A stretch of DNA of 55,710 nucleotides from Pseudomonadota bacterium (lineage in GTDB: Bacteria; Pseudomonadota; Gammaproteobacteria; Burkholderiales; Methylophilaceae): the NCBI GenBank assembly GCA_029556915.1, contig JAKQIT010000015.1:1-55710 (forward strand). Direction: 5' to 3'. Under the pieces are notes generated by a model that was given only the letters and a program-made list of their open reading frames with translations, was not told the origin of the DNA and did not search any database. Every line of letters starts with the position of its first letter. Positions within the stretch are counted from its first letter, which is position 1. Positions 22,086-33,362 of the stretch are shown piece after piece. A program made the position numbers and the translations under genes.

Positions 22086-24829
22086 GCGATTTAATCAAAC
22101 AGACAAAATCCACTTGCTGCTATTGCGGCGTGGGTTGTGGCGTAATTATTCACTCGCAAAATGACGTGATAGTGGATGTTAAAGGTGACCCTGACCACCC
22201 GGCAAATTTTGGTCGTTTATGCACCAAAGGTGCAACATTACATTTATCGGCAAAGTTAGAAAATCGCGCACTTTATCCAGAAATGCGCTTAAGTCGCGAT
22301 GAGCAGCGTAAGCGTGTAACTTGGGATGAATCACTAGATTATCTGACAGAGCAATTTACCCAAAAAATCGAAAAATATGGCCCAGATTCTGTGGCTTTCT
22401 ACGTTTCAGGACAATTGCTTACTGAAGATTACTACGTGTTTAACAAGCTTGCCAAAGGCTTGATTGGCACCAATAATATTGATACAAACTCGCGTCTGTG
22501 TATGAGTTCTGCCGTGGCTGGCTACAAAGCCACGTTGGGTGCAGATGCGCCACCAGCGTGCTATGAAGACATTGATCACGCTGATTGCTTGTTTATAGCT
22601 GGCAGCAACACCGCTTTTGCACACCCAGTTATTTTTAGGCGTATAGAAGTTGCGAAAGCGAAAAATCCAAACTTAAAAATTATTGTGGTTGATCCACGCA
22701 AAACCGATACCTCGCAAGCGGCTGATTTGCATTTGGCAATTTTACCTGGTACTGATGTTGCCCTTTTTAACGGCATGCTACATGTTATGCTTTGGGAGGG
22801 CTTGCTGGATATGGCCTTCATAGAAGCGCATACCAATGGTTTTGCTTCACTTAAAGAGACTGTAAGAGAATACACACCAAAAATGGTGGCCGATATTTGT
22901 GGTATTAAAGAAAGCGACCTTATTACTGCTGCAAAATGGTTTGGCAAAGGTCCAACTTTAAGTATGTATTGTATGGGCTTAAACCAAAGCGTGCATGGCA
23001 CTAATAAGAATGCGTCCTTGATTAACCTACATTTAGCAACTGGACAAATCGGAAAGCCTGGTGCGGGTCCATTTTCATTGACTGGCCAACCCAATGCGAT
23101 GGGTGGCCGTGAAGTAGGTGGCATGGCTAATTTGTTGTCAGGTCATCGTGACTTATCTAACCCAGAACACCGTGCAGAAATCGCAACACTTTGGGGAGTA
23201 AAAGCTGTGCCAGCTACCGCAGGTAAAACTGCTGTAGAAATGTTTGATGCGGTTAAAAACGGAGAAATTAAAGCCATTTGGGTTGCTTGCACCAACCCTG
23301 CGCACTCCATGCCAGACCTTAACAACGTGCTAGATGCGCTACAAGTTGCTGAGCTTGTAGTGGTTCAGGATGCTTTCAACAATACAAGCACTATTCCCTA
23401 TGCAGATGTTTTATTGCCTGCCAGCACTTGGGGTGAAAAAGAAGGAACTGTTACCAACTCTGAGCGCCGCATTACATTGGTAAGCCAAGCGGTGAAGCCG
23501 CCAACTGAGGCCAAACATGACTGGCAAATTATGGTGGATTTTGCGCAGCGTCTTGAAAAGCGTCTTGGGCGCAATTCTAAGCTATTTAATTACGCTAATA
23601 CTGAATCTATTTTCAATGAACATCGCGAAACAACAGGTGGGCGTGACTTAGATATTTCTGGCTTGAGCTATGCACTACTTAAAGCAAAAGGCCCACAACA
23701 ATGGCCTTTCGTGAAGGGAGACACTACTGGTAAGGCACGTTTGTACACAGATGCAAACTTTCAAATGCCGGATGGTAAAGCGCAATTCGTTAATACCGTT
23801 TATAAGGGTACAGCTGATAAAACAGATGCGCGTTATCCACTACATTTACTGACTGGACGCTTGCGCGATCAATGGCATGGTATGAGTCGAACGGGTAATG
23901 TTGCTCAACTATACAATCACGCTGAAGAGGCTGTGATTCAATTAAATGTTGATGACATGTCACGACGTCAGTTAAAAAATGGCGATATAGTAAAAGTAGA
24001 AAATAAAAGGGGTAGTTTAGTGCTGCCAGTAATGTCATCTGAAGAGGTCCAGCCAGCACAAACTTTTATTGCTATGCACTGGGGAAATCAGGTGATAAAC
24101 GGATTGGGCGTGAATGCCCTAATGCCCCCAATGTTCGACAAAGTCTCTAAACAACCTGAGCTAAAACATACGGCGATTAGAATTAAAAAACTTGATTTAC
24201 CATGGCACATGACGATGATGGGTATATGTCGAGATTTGTCGTTACTAGAAAAAATTCGCGGCGAACTTAAACATTTTACCTATGCAAGCTGTGGGTTATT
24301 TGGCCGTGAGACTGAGTCTGGTCGAGTCGGCATGCTGTTACTACGTGCCGCACATGAAACCGCACCTGACATCAGTTTAATTTCAAAACTTGATGCAATG
24401 TTAAACATGACGGATGATTCGCCTTGCCTTAATTATAATGACTTGAAACATGGAGTTTCTAAAAGAATTTTAGTGTTAAAAAATGCAACTACGGGCAACC
24501 CTGAGGTTGCAGGCGTCCGTCTAGTGGGTGAAACTTTAGCTACAGATTGGCTTAAAGACATCATGACAAAAGGTCAGTTTATCGATGAAGCACAATACAA
24601 GGAATTTAGTCGTTGGGCTTTAGCGCCAATATCGGCAGCACCTTCAAGCAAACAAGGCCGTGGCAAAGTTATTTGTAGCTGCTTAGATGTTTCTCAAAGT
24701 GAGATTATAGAAAATATAACCCTAGGGGCAGATCTAATTACCCTCCAGAGTAAACTTAAATGCGGCACCCAGTGTGGGTCTTGTGTCCCAGAGCTAAAAA
24801 GGCTTGTTTTTTCATATAGCCTCCATTGA
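22082..24829 (+). CDS. nasA: Assimilatory nitrate reductase catalytic subunit
   Basis: A 915-residue Mo-bis-MGD enzyme that reduces nitrate to nitrite in the cytoplasm. The N-terminal [4Fe-4S] ligands are Cys12, Cys15, Cys19 and Cys47 (CCYCGVGC, RLCTKG). The molybdopterin domain follows (NSRLCMSSAVAGYKATLGADAPPACYED; LTGQPNAMGGREVGGMANLLSGHR). The C-terminus carries a BFD-like [2Fe-2S] module (CSCLDVSQSEI ... with Cys894, 898 and 901), as in Klebsiella-type NasA, which receives electrons. The start is a TTG overlapping the nirD stop, implying coupled translation. No separate NasB/NasC reductase is visible, so the electron donor is not in the window. Confidence 0.92.
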   Translation: MSDLIKQTKSTCCYCGVGCGVIIHSQNDVIVDVKGDPDHPANFGRLCTKGATLHLSAKLENRALYPEMRLSRDEQRKRVTWDESLDYLTEQFTQKIEKYGPDSVAFYVSGQLLTEDYYVFNKLAKGLIGTNNIDTNSRLCMSSAVAGYKATLGADAPPACYEDIDHADCLFIAGSNTAFAHPVIFRRIEVAKAKNPNLKIIVVDPRKTDTSQAADLHLAILPGTDVALFNGMLHVMLWEGLLDMAFIEAHTNGFASLKETVREYTPKMVADICGIKESDLITAAKWFGKGPTLSMYCMGLNQSVHGTNKNASLINLHLATGQIGKPGAGPFSLTGQPNAMGGREVGGMANLLSGHRDLSNPEHRAEIATLWGVKAVPATAGKTAVEMFDAVKNGEIKAIWVACTNPAHSMPDLNNVLDALQVAELVVVQDAFNNTSTIPYADVLLPASTWGEKEGTVTNSERRITLVSQAVKPPTEAKHDWQIMVDFAQRLEKRLGRNSKLFNYANTESIFNEHRETTGGRDLDISGLSYALLKAKGPQQWPFVKGDTTGKARLYTDANFQMPDGKAQFVNTVYKGTADKTDARYPLHLLTGRLRDQWHGMSRTGNVAQLYNHAEEAVIQLNVDDMSRRQLKNGDIVKVENKRGSLVLPVMSSEEVQPAQTFIAMHWGNQVINGLGVNALMPPMFDKVSKQPELKHTAIRIKKLDLPWHMTMMGICRDLSLLEKIRGELKHFTYASCGLFGRETESGRVGMLLLRAAHETAPDISLISKLDAMLNMTDDSPCLNYNDLKHGVSKRILVLKNATTGNPEVAGVRLVGETLATDWLKDIMTKGQFIDEAQYKEFSRWALAPISAAPSSKQGRGKVICSCLDVSQSEIIENITLGADLITLQSKLKCGTQCGSCVPELKRLVFSYSLH

Positions 24830-24922
24830 AAGGACTTATTCAATAAGGCTTTATTCAATTCAGTGCAGTAAGCTATTTCTAGTGCCCAGATTTATCGCCT
24901 CTGGCGCAAAGTTTATCGGTCT

Positions 24923-24955
24923 AGCCAAGATAAAGGTTACTAACTTGGCTTTTTT
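24923..24955 (+). terminator. Terminator of the assimilatory operon
   Basis: AGCCAAG (24923-24929) pairs with CTTGGCT (24944-24950) and is followed directly by TTTTTT. It sits about 95 bases after the nasA stop and faces the converging guanidine operon. Confidence 0.7.
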
Positions 24956-24978
24956 GTACCAATTTTTAACATCAAATT

Positions 24979-25024
24979 TGTAGGTTGGGGATTTAGCAAC
25001 CCTATTGAAATGACACCCCCTACA
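24979..25024. repeat. Intergenic imperfect inverted repeat
   Basis: TGTAGG at 24979-24984 and CCTACA at 25019-25024 bracket further complementary runs (GGGG and CCCC) with a GGGGATTTAGCAACCC core. It lies between two converging operons. The outer arms recall the GTAGG arms of the repeat at 2976-3017, so both may belong to one family of intergenic palindromes. Confidence 0.4.
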
Positions 25025-25036
25025 GGGACTTATGGT

Positions 25037-25441
25037 CTAAGCTATTTCTTTCAGATAGCTTCGCCAACCCCCTAAATGAGAAATGTCGATTGCGTTTAGT
25101 GTTGCATAGTGCTCACACAAAAATCCATTCACCGAGCGACCATCTGCCAGCGTTAACGTACCAAAACCTAGTGGTGCTGGTACGCCTAATACAAATGTGC
25201 CGTAATTTTCAATTGGTAGTTGCCATACTTCTAGTTTTATTGCAGCACCTTCATCGGCAACACGTAGCAGGCCTGGGCGCGCTGGTGTAAAGCCATTTAA
25301 TTTAAATAATTTGTATTCAGGTGCGGTGGTAGTTTCTTCGAGAAACGTACCACCTAAACTTGTTAATTGCGAGTTTAATGGCAACCCTTTCATATGTGCG
25401 CCACAGACTGCCACTTGGATAAACTTTTCGTTATTCGTCAT
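25037..25441 (-). CDS. Allophanate hydrolase C-terminal domain as a separate protein
   Basis: The 134 residues match the C-terminal domain that normally follows the amidase domain in allophanate hydrolase (VAVCGAHMKGLPLNSQLTSLGGTF ... TAPEYKLFKL ... PARPGLLRVA ... GRSVNGFLCEHYA ... GGWRSYL). In fused enzymes this domain handles the second step, loss of CO2 from N-carboxycarbamate. Here it has its own ATG, is in a different frame from the amidase gene and is separated by a 34-base gap with in-frame stops, so it is a genuine split rather than one missing base. It is the last gene of the operon. Confidence 0.8.
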   Translation of the reverse strand: MTNNEKFIQVAVCGAHMKGLPLNSQLTSLGGTFLEETTTAPEYKLFKLNGFTPARPGLLRVADEGAAIKLEVWQLPIENYGTFVLGVPAPLGFGTLTLADGRSVNGFLCEHYATLNAIDISHLGGWRSYLKEIA

Positions 25442-25475
25442 AATTGCTCGATTTTATTCTAGTGATTGATTGGTA

Positions 25476-26849
25476 TTACTTGATGTACGGCAAACCAGTT
25501 GCGCCTAATGTTTTTGCTGTTAAGTTTTGTACTTTTCCAGCTAATGCTAGCAGCTGGTTATCTTTAAAAGCTGGCGCACAAATAGTCACACCAAATGGTA
25601 ATCCATCGCATTGAAATCCTGTGGGCACAGCAGTTGCTGATAAATCAAGCAAGTTCATAAAGTTGGTGTAATAACCTAAATTTGAATTACAGCGTATCGG
25701 ATCTGCATTTACTTCATCAATGGTATAAATAGTACCTGTGGTTGGTGTAACGATAATATCTACATTATTCCAGACTGCTTCTGCCTTGCGTTGCAAGGCT
25801 TTTAGCTTGTATTGTGAAACATAGGTGTCAGCCGCACTAAACTTCGTGGCACCGCCAATAACTTGTTTGGTAACAGGAAAAATAGCTTCGGGCTTGGCTT
25901 CAAAAAAGTCTCGAATCGCCGCATACCGCTCCGCAAGCCATGGACCTTCATAAAGCAAACGAGCGGTTTCTAAAAATGGCTCAAAATCTATTTCTACAGC
26001 TTTACCGCCTAAAGACTCTAATTGTTGAATCGCTTGCTTAAATAATGCAGGGGTTTCGGCATTATCAAAAAATGCTAATTGTTCTGGCTTAGGTACGCCA
26101 AAGGTAAAGTTCTTATCCGAAATTGTTTGAACTTCGGCACTAGCTTTACGTGAATATGCATCTTCTTCATCAAAGCCCTGCGCGCTTTCTAGCACTTGAG
26201 CGGCATCTTCCGCTGTTAACGCAAAGATGGATACGCAATCAAGTGTCCGGCAGGCTGGAACGACTCCACGAGTACTCAACAAGCCACAGCTAGGCTTATG
26301 CCCTACCAAGTTATTAAACGAGGCTGGCACGCGGCCAGAACCCGCTGTATCTGTACCTAAACTAAAACTTGCCAACCCTAGCGCTACTGAAACGGCAGAC
26401 CCTGCGCTTGAGCCGCCTGAAATGTATTTGGTATTAAAGCTGTTTTGGCATGCGCCATAGGGAGAGCGCGTGCCAACTAGGCCTGTCGCAAATTGGTCTA
26501 GATTTGTTTTGCCAATAGGAATTGCACCAGCATCAATCAGCTTTTGCACAACAGTAGCGTTTGTTGTAGGCGTATATGCATATTCTGGACAAGCTGCGGT
26601 GGTTGGTATGCCAGCCAAATCGATATTGTCTTTAATGGCAAACGGTACGCCATACAAGGGCAAATCGGTAATACTTTTACCCGCTAGATCTTTAGCGTAA
26701 ACCATCATTTCATCCAGCGTTAAGCGTCTAATCCAAATATTGCGGCTGTCTTCATTACCAATTTCTGCATCCAATTGCTTCACTAAATCTGCTGGTGTGA
26801 GCGCGCCTGAAAGATACAGGTGCCGTAAGTGTGAGATTTGTAAGTTCAT
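25476..26849 (-). CDS. atzF: Allophanate hydrolase, amidase domain
   Basis: A 457-residue amidase-signature protein: the catalytic Lys is in YGVPFAIKDNIDLAGIP, the cis-Ser in GGSSAGSAVSVALG and the nucleophile Ser in LGTDTAGSGRVPA. Conserved allophanate-hydrolase features include SRNIWIRR near the N-terminus and GHKPSCGLLSTRGVVPACRTLDCVSIFA. It splits allophanate (N-carboxyurea) towards two ammonia and two CO2. The start at 26849 has an AGGAA site; the frame from 26915 would run inside the carboxylase gene. It lacks the usual C-terminal domain, which is encoded next door. Confidence 0.9.
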   Translation of the reverse strand: MNLQISHLRHLYLSGALTPADLVKQLDAEIGNEDSRNIWIRRLTLDEMMVYAKDLAGKSITDLPLYGVPFAIKDNIDLAGIPTTAACPEYAYTPTTNATVVQKLIDAGAIPIGKTNLDQFATGLVGTRSPYGACQNSFNTKYISGGSSAGSAVSVALGLASFSLGTDTAGSGRVPASFNNLVGHKPSCGLLSTRGVVPACRTLDCVSIFALTAEDAAQVLESAQGFDEEDAYSRKASAEVQTISDKNFTFGVPKPEQLAFFDNAETPALFKQAIQQLESLGGKAVEIDFEPFLETARLLYEGPWLAERYAAIRDFFEAKPEAIFPVTKQVIGGATKFSAADTYVSQYKLKALQRKAEAVWNNVDIIVTPTTGTIYTIDEVNADPIRCNSNLGYYTNFMNLLDLSATAVPTGFQCDGLPFGVTICAPAFKDNQLLALAGKVQNLTAKTLGATGLPYIK

Positions 26850-26854
26850 TTTCT

Positions 26855-29800
26855 TTATTCCTCTGCAATTACGATTAGGTTTTGACCGGCGGAGACTGAC
26901 ATGCCCGCACTGCATAATATTTTTGTGACTTTTCCAGTAGCATTTGCCATGACGGAAATTTCCATCTTCATTGACTCAACAACAGCGACTTCATCGCCTT
27001 CTTGAATCAAATCACCTTCTTTTAATTTAATCTGCCATAAATTTCCCGCAACATGTGAGGCAATGGCTCGGCTACCGGCTGGGATTTCTAATGTATCAAC
27101 TGAACTTTTTGACTCCGCCTCGTTACTGTAATTGGCTTGTCCTGAAGCAATCCAGCGCTCGCGTTCTGCATCAAAAGCATTTTGCTGCTTGGTTTTGAAT
27201 GCATTAATCGTTTCAGCTTCATTACTTAGAAACTGGTTGTAGTCTTTTAAACGGAATGTTTGTTCTTCAATGTTGAGTTTGAATTTTCCGTGCAGAAAGT
27301 CCTCACGCATTTGTAATAACTCATCTGCTTCTACTGGATAAAAGCGAATTTGGTCAAAGAATCGTAGTAACCACGGCTTACCATCGACAAAGTCCTTGGT
27401 TTGGTTCCACCTATTCCACATTTGTATGGTTCGACCCACAAACTGGTAACCTCCTGGGCCCTCCATGCCATAAACGCACATATAAGCGCCGCCTATACCC
27501 ACCGCATTTTCAGGCGTCCAAGTACGTGCAGGGTTATATTTAGTCGTTACTAAGCGATGACGTGGATCCACTGGTGTGGCAACTGGTGCACCTAGATAAA
27601 CATCTCCTAGGCCGAGCGCTAAGTAACTAGCATTAAACACAATATCTTTCACTTGTTGAATAGTGTCCAAACCGTTAATGCGGCGGATAAACTCAATATT
27701 GCTCGCATGTCCATCGACCATTTCGCACCAAGGTGCATCATTGCGCACCGACTGCATATACTTCTCAATCGCTAATTGGGTGGCGACATCATCCCAAGAG
27801 AGGGGCAAATGTACGATACGAGTCGGTACTTCCATTTCATCTACACTAGGTAACTCTGATTCAGCTTGTTGCAGAGTTTGAATGAGCTGTTTTACTGGTA
27901 ATATCAAGCTTTCAAAGTGTACTTGCAGAGAGCGTATGCCCGGTGTGAGGTCAATAATGCCTTTGATTTTATGCGCTTCAAGCCATTGCATGAGTGCATG
28001 CACACGGAATCTTAAATTCAAATTCAGCACCAATTCACCGTACTCGATTAAAAGATACTTGTCGCCTGATTGCCTGTAAACCACTTTGATTTGATCTGCT
28101 GTTTCAGCAATTTCAGCCAGAATTGGGCTATATTGGATAGCTGCATTCACAATCAATTGCGTTTGCTCACCGTTGAGATTATCAATTAAGCAGTTTTGCG
28201 CTAACTCATAGCTTGCGGCATCCTCTTGAGTCACCTTGATAAAGCGCACTTTATCGCCTGCTTTAAGCTGCCCCATTTTCCATAGTTCAGCCTGAATAAT
28301 CGTTGCAGGGCAAACAAAGCCACCTAGGCTAGGGCCATCTGGCCCTAAAATCACAGGCATATCACCCGTAAAGTCGACTGCACCAATCGCGTAAGCATTG
28401 TCATGGATATTGGATGGATGCAACCCAGCCTCGCCACCATCTTTACGTGCCCATTGCGGTTTGGGGCCAATCAAGCGGATGCCGGTTGTATTAGAGTTGT
28501 AATGTACTTCCCAATCGGTCGAGAAGAACATCGTGATGTCATCATCTGTAAAGAAATCTGGGGCACCATGCGGACCGTACAACACACCGATTTCCCAATA
28601 ATTACTATAACTAGGTTGTAATTCGCGCGGCAAGATTTTCGCATTATATTCAGTGGCCAATGGTGGAATATGTAATACATCGCCCACACGCAAAGTTCTG
28701 CCACCATGGCCGCCGAATTGTCCTAAGGTAAAGGTAGATTTACTACCTAAATAATCAGGCACATCAAAGCCGCCTTGTACAGCTAAATAAGTTCGGCAAC
28801 CAGCATCAAGTACTTTGCCTAGCTTTAATACGCTGCCTGCTTTAATGTGATGCGACTGCCACATCAATATCGGTTCGCCATCTAATGAGGCATCAATTGG
28901 CGCGCCAGTAATGGCGATAACAGAATCGGTATTAAATTTAAGTTTTGGGCCAATGAGGGTTATTTCTAATGCAGCAATACCTTCTGAATTGTTTACTAAT
29001 TTATTTGCAAATCTAAATGCCAAATGATCCATTGGTCCAGAAGGCGGCACGCCCACTGCCCAATAGCCAATACGGCCTGGGTAATCCTGAATGGTCGTCA
29101 TTACGCCACCATCTTGCACGTCAATGGTGTGTGGTTTATAGGTGAAACTATTTAAATAGCGGGTTATTTGTTTGCCAGCAGGAAAAACGCTATCCATCAA
29201 TACTTGGCGTAGATATTCCAAATTGGTTTCGATGCCATATAAAGAAGTTTCATTTAAGGCTGTGCGCATTTTTTCAACAGCGGTATCTCTATCGGAAGCA
29301 TGCACTAACACTTTGGCAATCAGTGGGTCATAAAATGGCGAAACGTCACTGCCAGTTTCTACCCAAGTATCGTTGCGTGCTGCGGATGAGAACTTAACCT
29401 CAGTTAATACGCCACTTGATGGCTGAAAGTTTTTGTTAGGATCTTCGGCATATAAGCGCACTTGAATGGCATGACCAGACGGGCTATGTGAATAAGCATC
29501 TAGAGTATTTGTTTCACCTGCGGCAATTCGTATCATCCACTCAACCAAATCTACGCCTGTGACCAGTTCTGTCACGCCATGCTCCACTTGCAAGCGCGTG
29601 TTCACCTCTAAAAAGTAAAACAGCCCTGAATCGTTATCGTAAACAAATTCAACTGTACCTGCAGAGCGGTAATTTAAAGCACTGCCTAGCTTAACAGCTG
29701 TAACAGATAGCGCTTTCCTAACCTCGTCTGTGATGTGTGGTGCAGGGGTTTCTTCAATCACCTTTTGATTACGGCGCTGTACTGAGCAATCACGCTCGCC

Positions 29801-30469
29801 AAGCGCAATTACTTTACCCAAGCCATTGCCAAATATCTGTACTTCGATATGGCGTGCGGCTTGTACATACTTTTCTAAATAGATACCAGACTCTTTAAAA
29901 TTAGCGCGTGATAGTCGTTGCACCGATTCAAAGGCAGCATTCAGTTCATCTGCGCTCCAAATCAACTGCATGCCAATACCGCCGCCGCCAGCAGTGCTTT
30001 TGAGCATGACGGGGTAGCCAATTTTTTCAGCGTTAAGATGCGCTTCATCAACACTTGCTAATAAACCTGTACCCGGTAATAAAGGCACACCATTTTTCTC
30101 AGCTAATGCACGTGCGGTATGTTTTAAGCCGAAATCACGCATTTGTTCAGGCGTTGGACCAATAAAGGCAATGCCTTTGGCTTCACATTTTTCAGCAAAG
30201 CCAGCATTTTCTGAGAGAAATCCATAGCCAGGATGAATTGCTTCTGCCCCTGTTTCGATAGCCGCTTGCAGTATTTTCTCAGCATTCAAATAGCTTTCTG
30301 CTGCTGGTGCTAGGCCTATGCAAACAGCTTCATCTGCATCAAGCACATGACGTGCCCCCGAGTCAGGCTGTGAATAAACCGCCACAGATTGAATGCCCAT
30401 TTTTTTAAGAGTGCGAATCACGCGGCAAGCAATCTCTCCGCGATTTGCAATTAGGACTTTTTTAAACAT
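26855..30469 (-). CDS. Biotin-dependent guanidine/urea carboxylase
   Basis: A 1204-residue multidomain enzyme: biotin carboxylase ([26 protein letters not shown]-grasp block [12 protein letters not shown], the HIEVQIFG and [15 protein letters not shown] segments), then KipA/KipI-type carboxyltransferase domains ([58 protein letters not shown]), and a biotinyl domain with VESMKMEI (biotin Lys about 1168). The family is annotated as urea carboxylase, but enzymes beside DUF1989 pairs and under a guanidine-I riboswitch carboxylate guanidine. I therefore infer guanidine as the substrate. The start is chosen at 30469 (GAGAAG upstream). Five bases separate it from the amidase gene. Confidence 0.9.
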   Translation of the reverse strand: MFKKVLIANRGEIACRVIRTLKKMGIQSVAVYSQPDSGARHVLDADEAVCIGLAPAAESYLNAEKILQAAIETGAEAIHPGYGFLSENAGFAEKCEAKGIAFIGPTPEQMRDFGLKHTARALAEKNGVPLLPGTGLLASVDEAHLNAEKIGYPVMLKSTAGGGGIGMQLIWSADELNAAFESVQRLSRANFKESGIYLEKYVQAARHIEVQIFGNGLGKVIALGERDCSVQRRNQKVIEETPAPHITDEVRKALSVTAVKLGSALNYRSAGTVEFVYDNDSGLFYFLEVNTRLQVEHGVTELVTGVDLVEWMIRIAAGETNTLDAYSHSPSGHAIQVRLYAEDPNKNFQPSSGVLTEVKFSSAARNDTWVETGSDVSPFYDPLIAKVLVHASDRDTAVEKMRTALNETSLYGIETNLEYLRQVLMDSVFPAGKQITRYLNSFTYKPHTIDVQDGGVMTTIQDYPGRIGYWAVGVPPSGPMDHLAFRFANKLVNNSEGIAALEITLIGPKLKFNTDSVIAITGAPIDASLDGEPILMWQSHHIKAGSVLKLGKVLDAGCRTYLAVQGGFDVPDYLGSKSTFTLGQFGGHGGRTLRVGDVLHIPPLATEYNAKILPRELQPSYSNYWEIGVLYGPHGAPDFFTDDDITMFFSTDWEVHYNSNTTGIRLIGPKPQWARKDGGEAGLHPSNIHDNAYAIGAVDFTGDMPVILGPDGPSLGGFVCPATIIQAELWKMGQLKAGDKVRFIKVTQEDAASYELAQNCLIDNLNGEQTQLIVNAAIQYSPILAEIAETADQIKVVYRQSGDKYLLIEYGELVLNLNLRFRVHALMQWLEAHKIKGIIDLTPGIRSLQVHFESLILPVKQLIQTLQQAESELPSVDEMEVPTRIVHLPLSWDDVATQLAIEKYMQSVRNDAPWCEMVDGHASNIEFIRRINGLDTIQQVKDIVFNASYLALGLGDVYLGAPVATPVDPRHRLVTTKYNPARTWTPENAVGIGGAYMCVYGMEGPGGYQFVGRTIQMWNRWNQTKDFVDGKPWLLRFFDQIRFYPVEADELLQMREDFLHGKFKLNIEEQTFRLKDYNQFLSNEAETINAFKTKQQNAFDAERERWIASGQANYSNEAESKSSVDTLEIPAGSRAIASHVAGNLWQIKLKEGDLIQEGDEVAVVESMKMEISVMANATGKVTKILCSAGMSVSAGQNLIVIAEE

Positions 30470-30550
30470 ATTGTTCTTCTCACTGCATTGCGAGCCGTCT
30501 CGCATTTTTCATTCCGTATCAGGTCGTCCAGCTACGGTTGCCTTATTGGG

Positions 30551-31198
30551 TTAATTCCAAATCAACAATTGAATGGGAGTTGGGTTGTAGGCGTTACATG
30601 GATTATTCAATTGCGGACAATTGGAAATAAGCACTAACACATCCATCTCAGCACGCATTTCCACGTACTTACCTGGCGCTGAAATGCCATCGGCAAAGCT
30701 TAATCCGCCATCAGACGTGACAGGCACATTCATGAAAAAGTTGATGTTGGCCGTGATGTCACGTTTGCTGATATTTCTCTCAATCACACGGGCCGAGTGG
30801 GTAATGGCATGCATAAAACTATCACGGCAACTATGCATAGGGCGTTTGGACAAGGCATAACGCGTGGTATTACTTTCAGCAGAGCAGGCGCCGCCAATAG
30901 TGTCATGGCGACCACATGTATCTGCTGTAATCGTTAGCATAGGGTTGCCTTCGCTGGAATAAAGCACCGAGCCTGTGGTAAGATAAATCTGACCTTGGCG
31001 TTGGATAGTATCAACCGCGCTGTAACGCTCAGTTGCATCAATGGCGTTATAGAAAAGTGTATCAACCGCTTGATTACCTTCTAAATCTAGAATGCGGAAA
31101 GTTTGACCTTTTTTGACAATGCCAGTCCATGGATCACCTGCATTACAGGTTTCACTCAGCACAGCATCCTCTGGTAGAAATTTACTTTCAGTTAACAT
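30551..31198 (-). CDS. DUF1989 protein, probable carboxyguanidine deiminase subunit (UAAP1 type)
   Basis: A 215-residue DUF1989 protein ('urea carboxylase-associated protein 1'). Visible family blocks: [52 protein letters not shown] (likely metal-binding Cys/His) and [16 protein letters not shown]. Work on such pairs showed that they deiminate carboxyguanidine to allophanate and ammonia (CgdAB). Together with the 31207-31935 product it should form the enzyme between the carboxylase and allophanate hydrolase. The genes are eight bases apart. Confidence 0.85.
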   Translation of the reverse strand: MLTESKFLPEDAVLSETCNAGDPWTGIVKKGQTFRILDLEGNQAVDTLFYNAIDATERYSAVDTIQRQGQIYLTTGSVLYSSEGNPMLTITADTCGRHDTIGGACSAESNTTRYALSKRPMHSCRDSFMHAITHSARVIERNISKRDITANINFFMNVPVTSDGGLSFADGISAPGKYVEMRAEMDVLVLISNCPQLNNPCNAYNPTPIQLLIWN

Positions 31199-31206
31199 AT
31201 CAAATC

Positions 31207-31935
31207 CTATTGAGCGTAAAAGCGTTCTGTATTAATAAAGCCGCGTTGATTTTGCTCACATGCGTTGCGACAAACATCATCCTCTGCAGCATTGCCTGCA
31301 TGCCATGCGGTCAATAACACATCGGATGGTTGATAAGTCATTGCCGTATCCAATGGATGTGGCGCAGTTGATAATACGGCCAGCACGTTCATATCAAAGC
31401 GCAAATCAACCACATCGCCCGCTTTGCTATTGCCTGCATTGAAAACCAAACCGCCACTATCGTTAGCACTGACTTTGCTGAATAAATTTACATTGGCGAC
31501 CAAATCACGCTGATCTAATCCGTGCTTGGCAAGCTCGATTAACAAGCCATCTTTTGCGCTTCGATACATCTCGTTTCGGTGTGTTTGATAATTGGCAACG
31601 CCATACTTTTGCTCAATGAGTTTTGCATCAGAAATGCCGCACATGGTGTCGTGCCAGCCTATCGTGTCATGAATAAATGAGCACATCACGCGTCCCATAT
31701 CGGAATAACAGACATTACCCGTGGTTAAAAAAGCCGTATGTTGCGCTTTTAAACTATCAGGCATGTTGTAGCGCTCTAGCTTTTCTTCCATGTTGTAAAA
31801 AAGAATAGAAACATTAGCGCCACCTTGCATGTCAGTAAATCTAAGTGCAGTGCCACGACGCATGAGACCTGACCAGTGATTGCCACCAGGTACTGTCTCT
31901 TCCCACAGTATTTCTTTTTGATTAAAAGTGCTCAT
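31207..31935 (-). CDS. DUF1989 protein, probable carboxyguanidine deiminase subunit (UAAP2 type)
   Basis: A 242-residue paralogue of the neighbouring DUF1989 protein ('urea carboxylase-associated protein 2'). Shared blocks are [50 protein letters not shown] and [20 protein letters not shown]. The metal-site stretch has fewer cysteines than the partner (WHDTMCG against [11 protein letters not shown]), so the two subunits are not equivalent. Predicted role: carboxyguanidine deiminase with its neighbour. Confidence 0.85.
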   Translation of the reverse strand: MSTFNQKEILWEETVPGGNHWSGLMRRGTALRFTDMQGGANVSILFYNMEEKLERYNMPDSLKAQHTAFLTTGNVCYSDMGRVMCSFIHDTIGWHDTMCGISDAKLIEQKYGVANYQTHRNEMYRSAKDGLLIELAKHGLDQRDLVANVNLFSKVSANDSGGLVFNAGNSKAGDVVDLRFDMNVLAVLSTAPHPLDTAMTYQPSDVLLTAWHAGNAAEDDVCRNACEQNQRGFINTERFYAQ

Positions 31936-31988
31936 ATCTTCAACTTAATATAAAGGATGAATCGTTCATTACCATGTAAGATGTTTAT

Positions 31989-33350
31989 CTAAAACAGATA
32001 ACTGTATCGCTCGACTTCCCATTGGCTGACGGTCAAGTGGTACGTTTCCCACTCTTCAGTTTTGTATTTTATAAACTCATCGCGTAGCTCTTTACCTAAT
32101 GTTTTTTCAACCAAGGGGTCTGCGGCAAATGCGGCAACTGCCTCTATCAGCGTTTGTGGTAAAAAACCGATTCCACGTGCTTGGCGTTGTTCTTCGTTCA
32201 TGTCGTAAAGGTTATCTTCATTCGGTTTGCCTGGATCTAAACCTTCTCGAATACCTTCGAGCCCAGCGGCTAAGGCCAATGTTGCAGCAAGGTAAGGATT
32301 TACCGCACCATCAGCATTGCGCGATTCGCAGCGCCCGCCGCCCATGGGCACACGTACAGAGTTAGTGCGGTTATTTGAGCCATATGAATTGAACACTGGC
32401 GCCCAACTGAAATAACTCATGGCACCACGGCGAACTAATCGTTTATAACTGTTAACCGTAGGTGCAAATGCAGCGCACAAGGCTGGGCCATGTTTTAAAA
32501 TGCCGGCAATAAATTGATAACCAAGCGTTGTTAAGCCAAGTCCACGCGGGTCATCTTTTGGATCACAAGCGAACAGATTCTTGCCTGTTTTTAGGTCATA
32601 AAGTGACATGTTGAAATGCGCACCGGTGCCCGTTTTATCGGCAAATGGTTTTGGCATCATGGTTGCTATCATTCCATCTTCTTTAGCGTAATGCTTAGCC
32701 ATATATCTAAAGAAAATCAAGCGGTCACAAGTGGTTAATGCATCGCTGTAATTGAAGTCAAATTCAAATTGGCTATTGGCGTCTTCATGGTCAAATGAAT
32801 ATAAATCCCAGCCCAAGCTATTTATTGCCGTGGCCATTTTATCTAGCCAGCTAAAGTTATCCATAAAGCCACGCACGTCATAGCAAGCCTTTTCAAGCTT
32901 ATCGTCTGGATTAGGGATGCTTAAATGACCATCAGCATTTTGTTTTAACAAATAAATCTCGCACTCAATACCAAGATTCATGCCGAAGCCCATTTGAGCT
33001 GCTTGTGTTAAAACATTCTTAAGCGCTACGCGCGTATTTAATGCATAAGGTTTACCTTGAAAGTGATTATCTGCTGGCATCCAAGCAACTTTAGGCTCCC
33101 AAGGCAATTGAATGATATGGTCTAAATCTGGCACAGAATTTAACTCATCATCACTTGGCGCTTGCCCCAAGCCATCCAGCGCATAGCCTGTATAGCGCTC
33201 AGATCCCGCGGCCATTTGTGGTAAATGGTCTATCGGAACCACTTTAGCTTTAGGAATGCCGTGAATATCGACATAAGCACCGATGCAATATTTAACACCT
33301 TGGTCTTGCAGTTTTTGTTGTATTGCTGAAACTTCTTTTGCTGATTTCAT
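31989..33350 (-). CDS. glnT: GlnT-like type III glutamate-ammonia ligase family enzyme
   Basis: A 453-residue glutamine-synthetase-fold protein. Metal and glutamate-site motifs are visible: [46 protein letters not shown] and [31 protein letters not shown]. It fits the GlnT/'type III' group that also contains gamma-glutamylmethylamide synthetase of methylotrophs. In this operon it may capture released ammonia as glutamine, or glutamylate another amine; sequence alone cannot decide. It lies between the hydrolase and DUF1989 genes with short gaps, so it is part of the same transcript. Confidence 0.8.
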   Translation of the reverse strand: MKSAKEVSAIQQKLQDQGVKYCIGAYVDIHGIPKAKVVPIDHLPQMAAGSERYTGYALDGLGQAPSDDELNSVPDLDHIIQLPWEPKVAWMPADNHFQGKPYALNTRVALKNVLTQAAQMGFGMNLGIECEIYLLKQNADGHLSIPNPDDKLEKACYDVRGFMDNFSWLDKMATAINSLGWDLYSFDHEDANSQFEFDFNYSDALTTCDRLIFFRYMAKHYAKEDGMIATMMPKPFADKTGTGAHFNMSLYDLKTGKNLFACDPKDDPRGLGLTTLGYQFIAGILKHGPALCAAFAPTVNSYKRLVRRGAMSYFSWAPVFNSYGSNNRTNSVRVPMGGGRCESRNADGAVNPYLAATLALAAGLEGIREGLDPGKPNEDNLYDMNEEQRQARGIGFLPQTLIEAVAAFAADPLVEKTLGKELRDEFIKYKTEEWETYHLTVSQWEVERYSYLF

Positions 33351-33362
33351 GAATAGCTCTTT

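Noticed and set aside
25442-25475. Sequencing frameshift joining the two allophanate hydrolase genes
   Set aside because: The gap has in-frame stops upstream of the second ATG, the frames differ, and both products begin and end at plausible domain borders. An error cannot be wholly excluded but more than one change would be needed.
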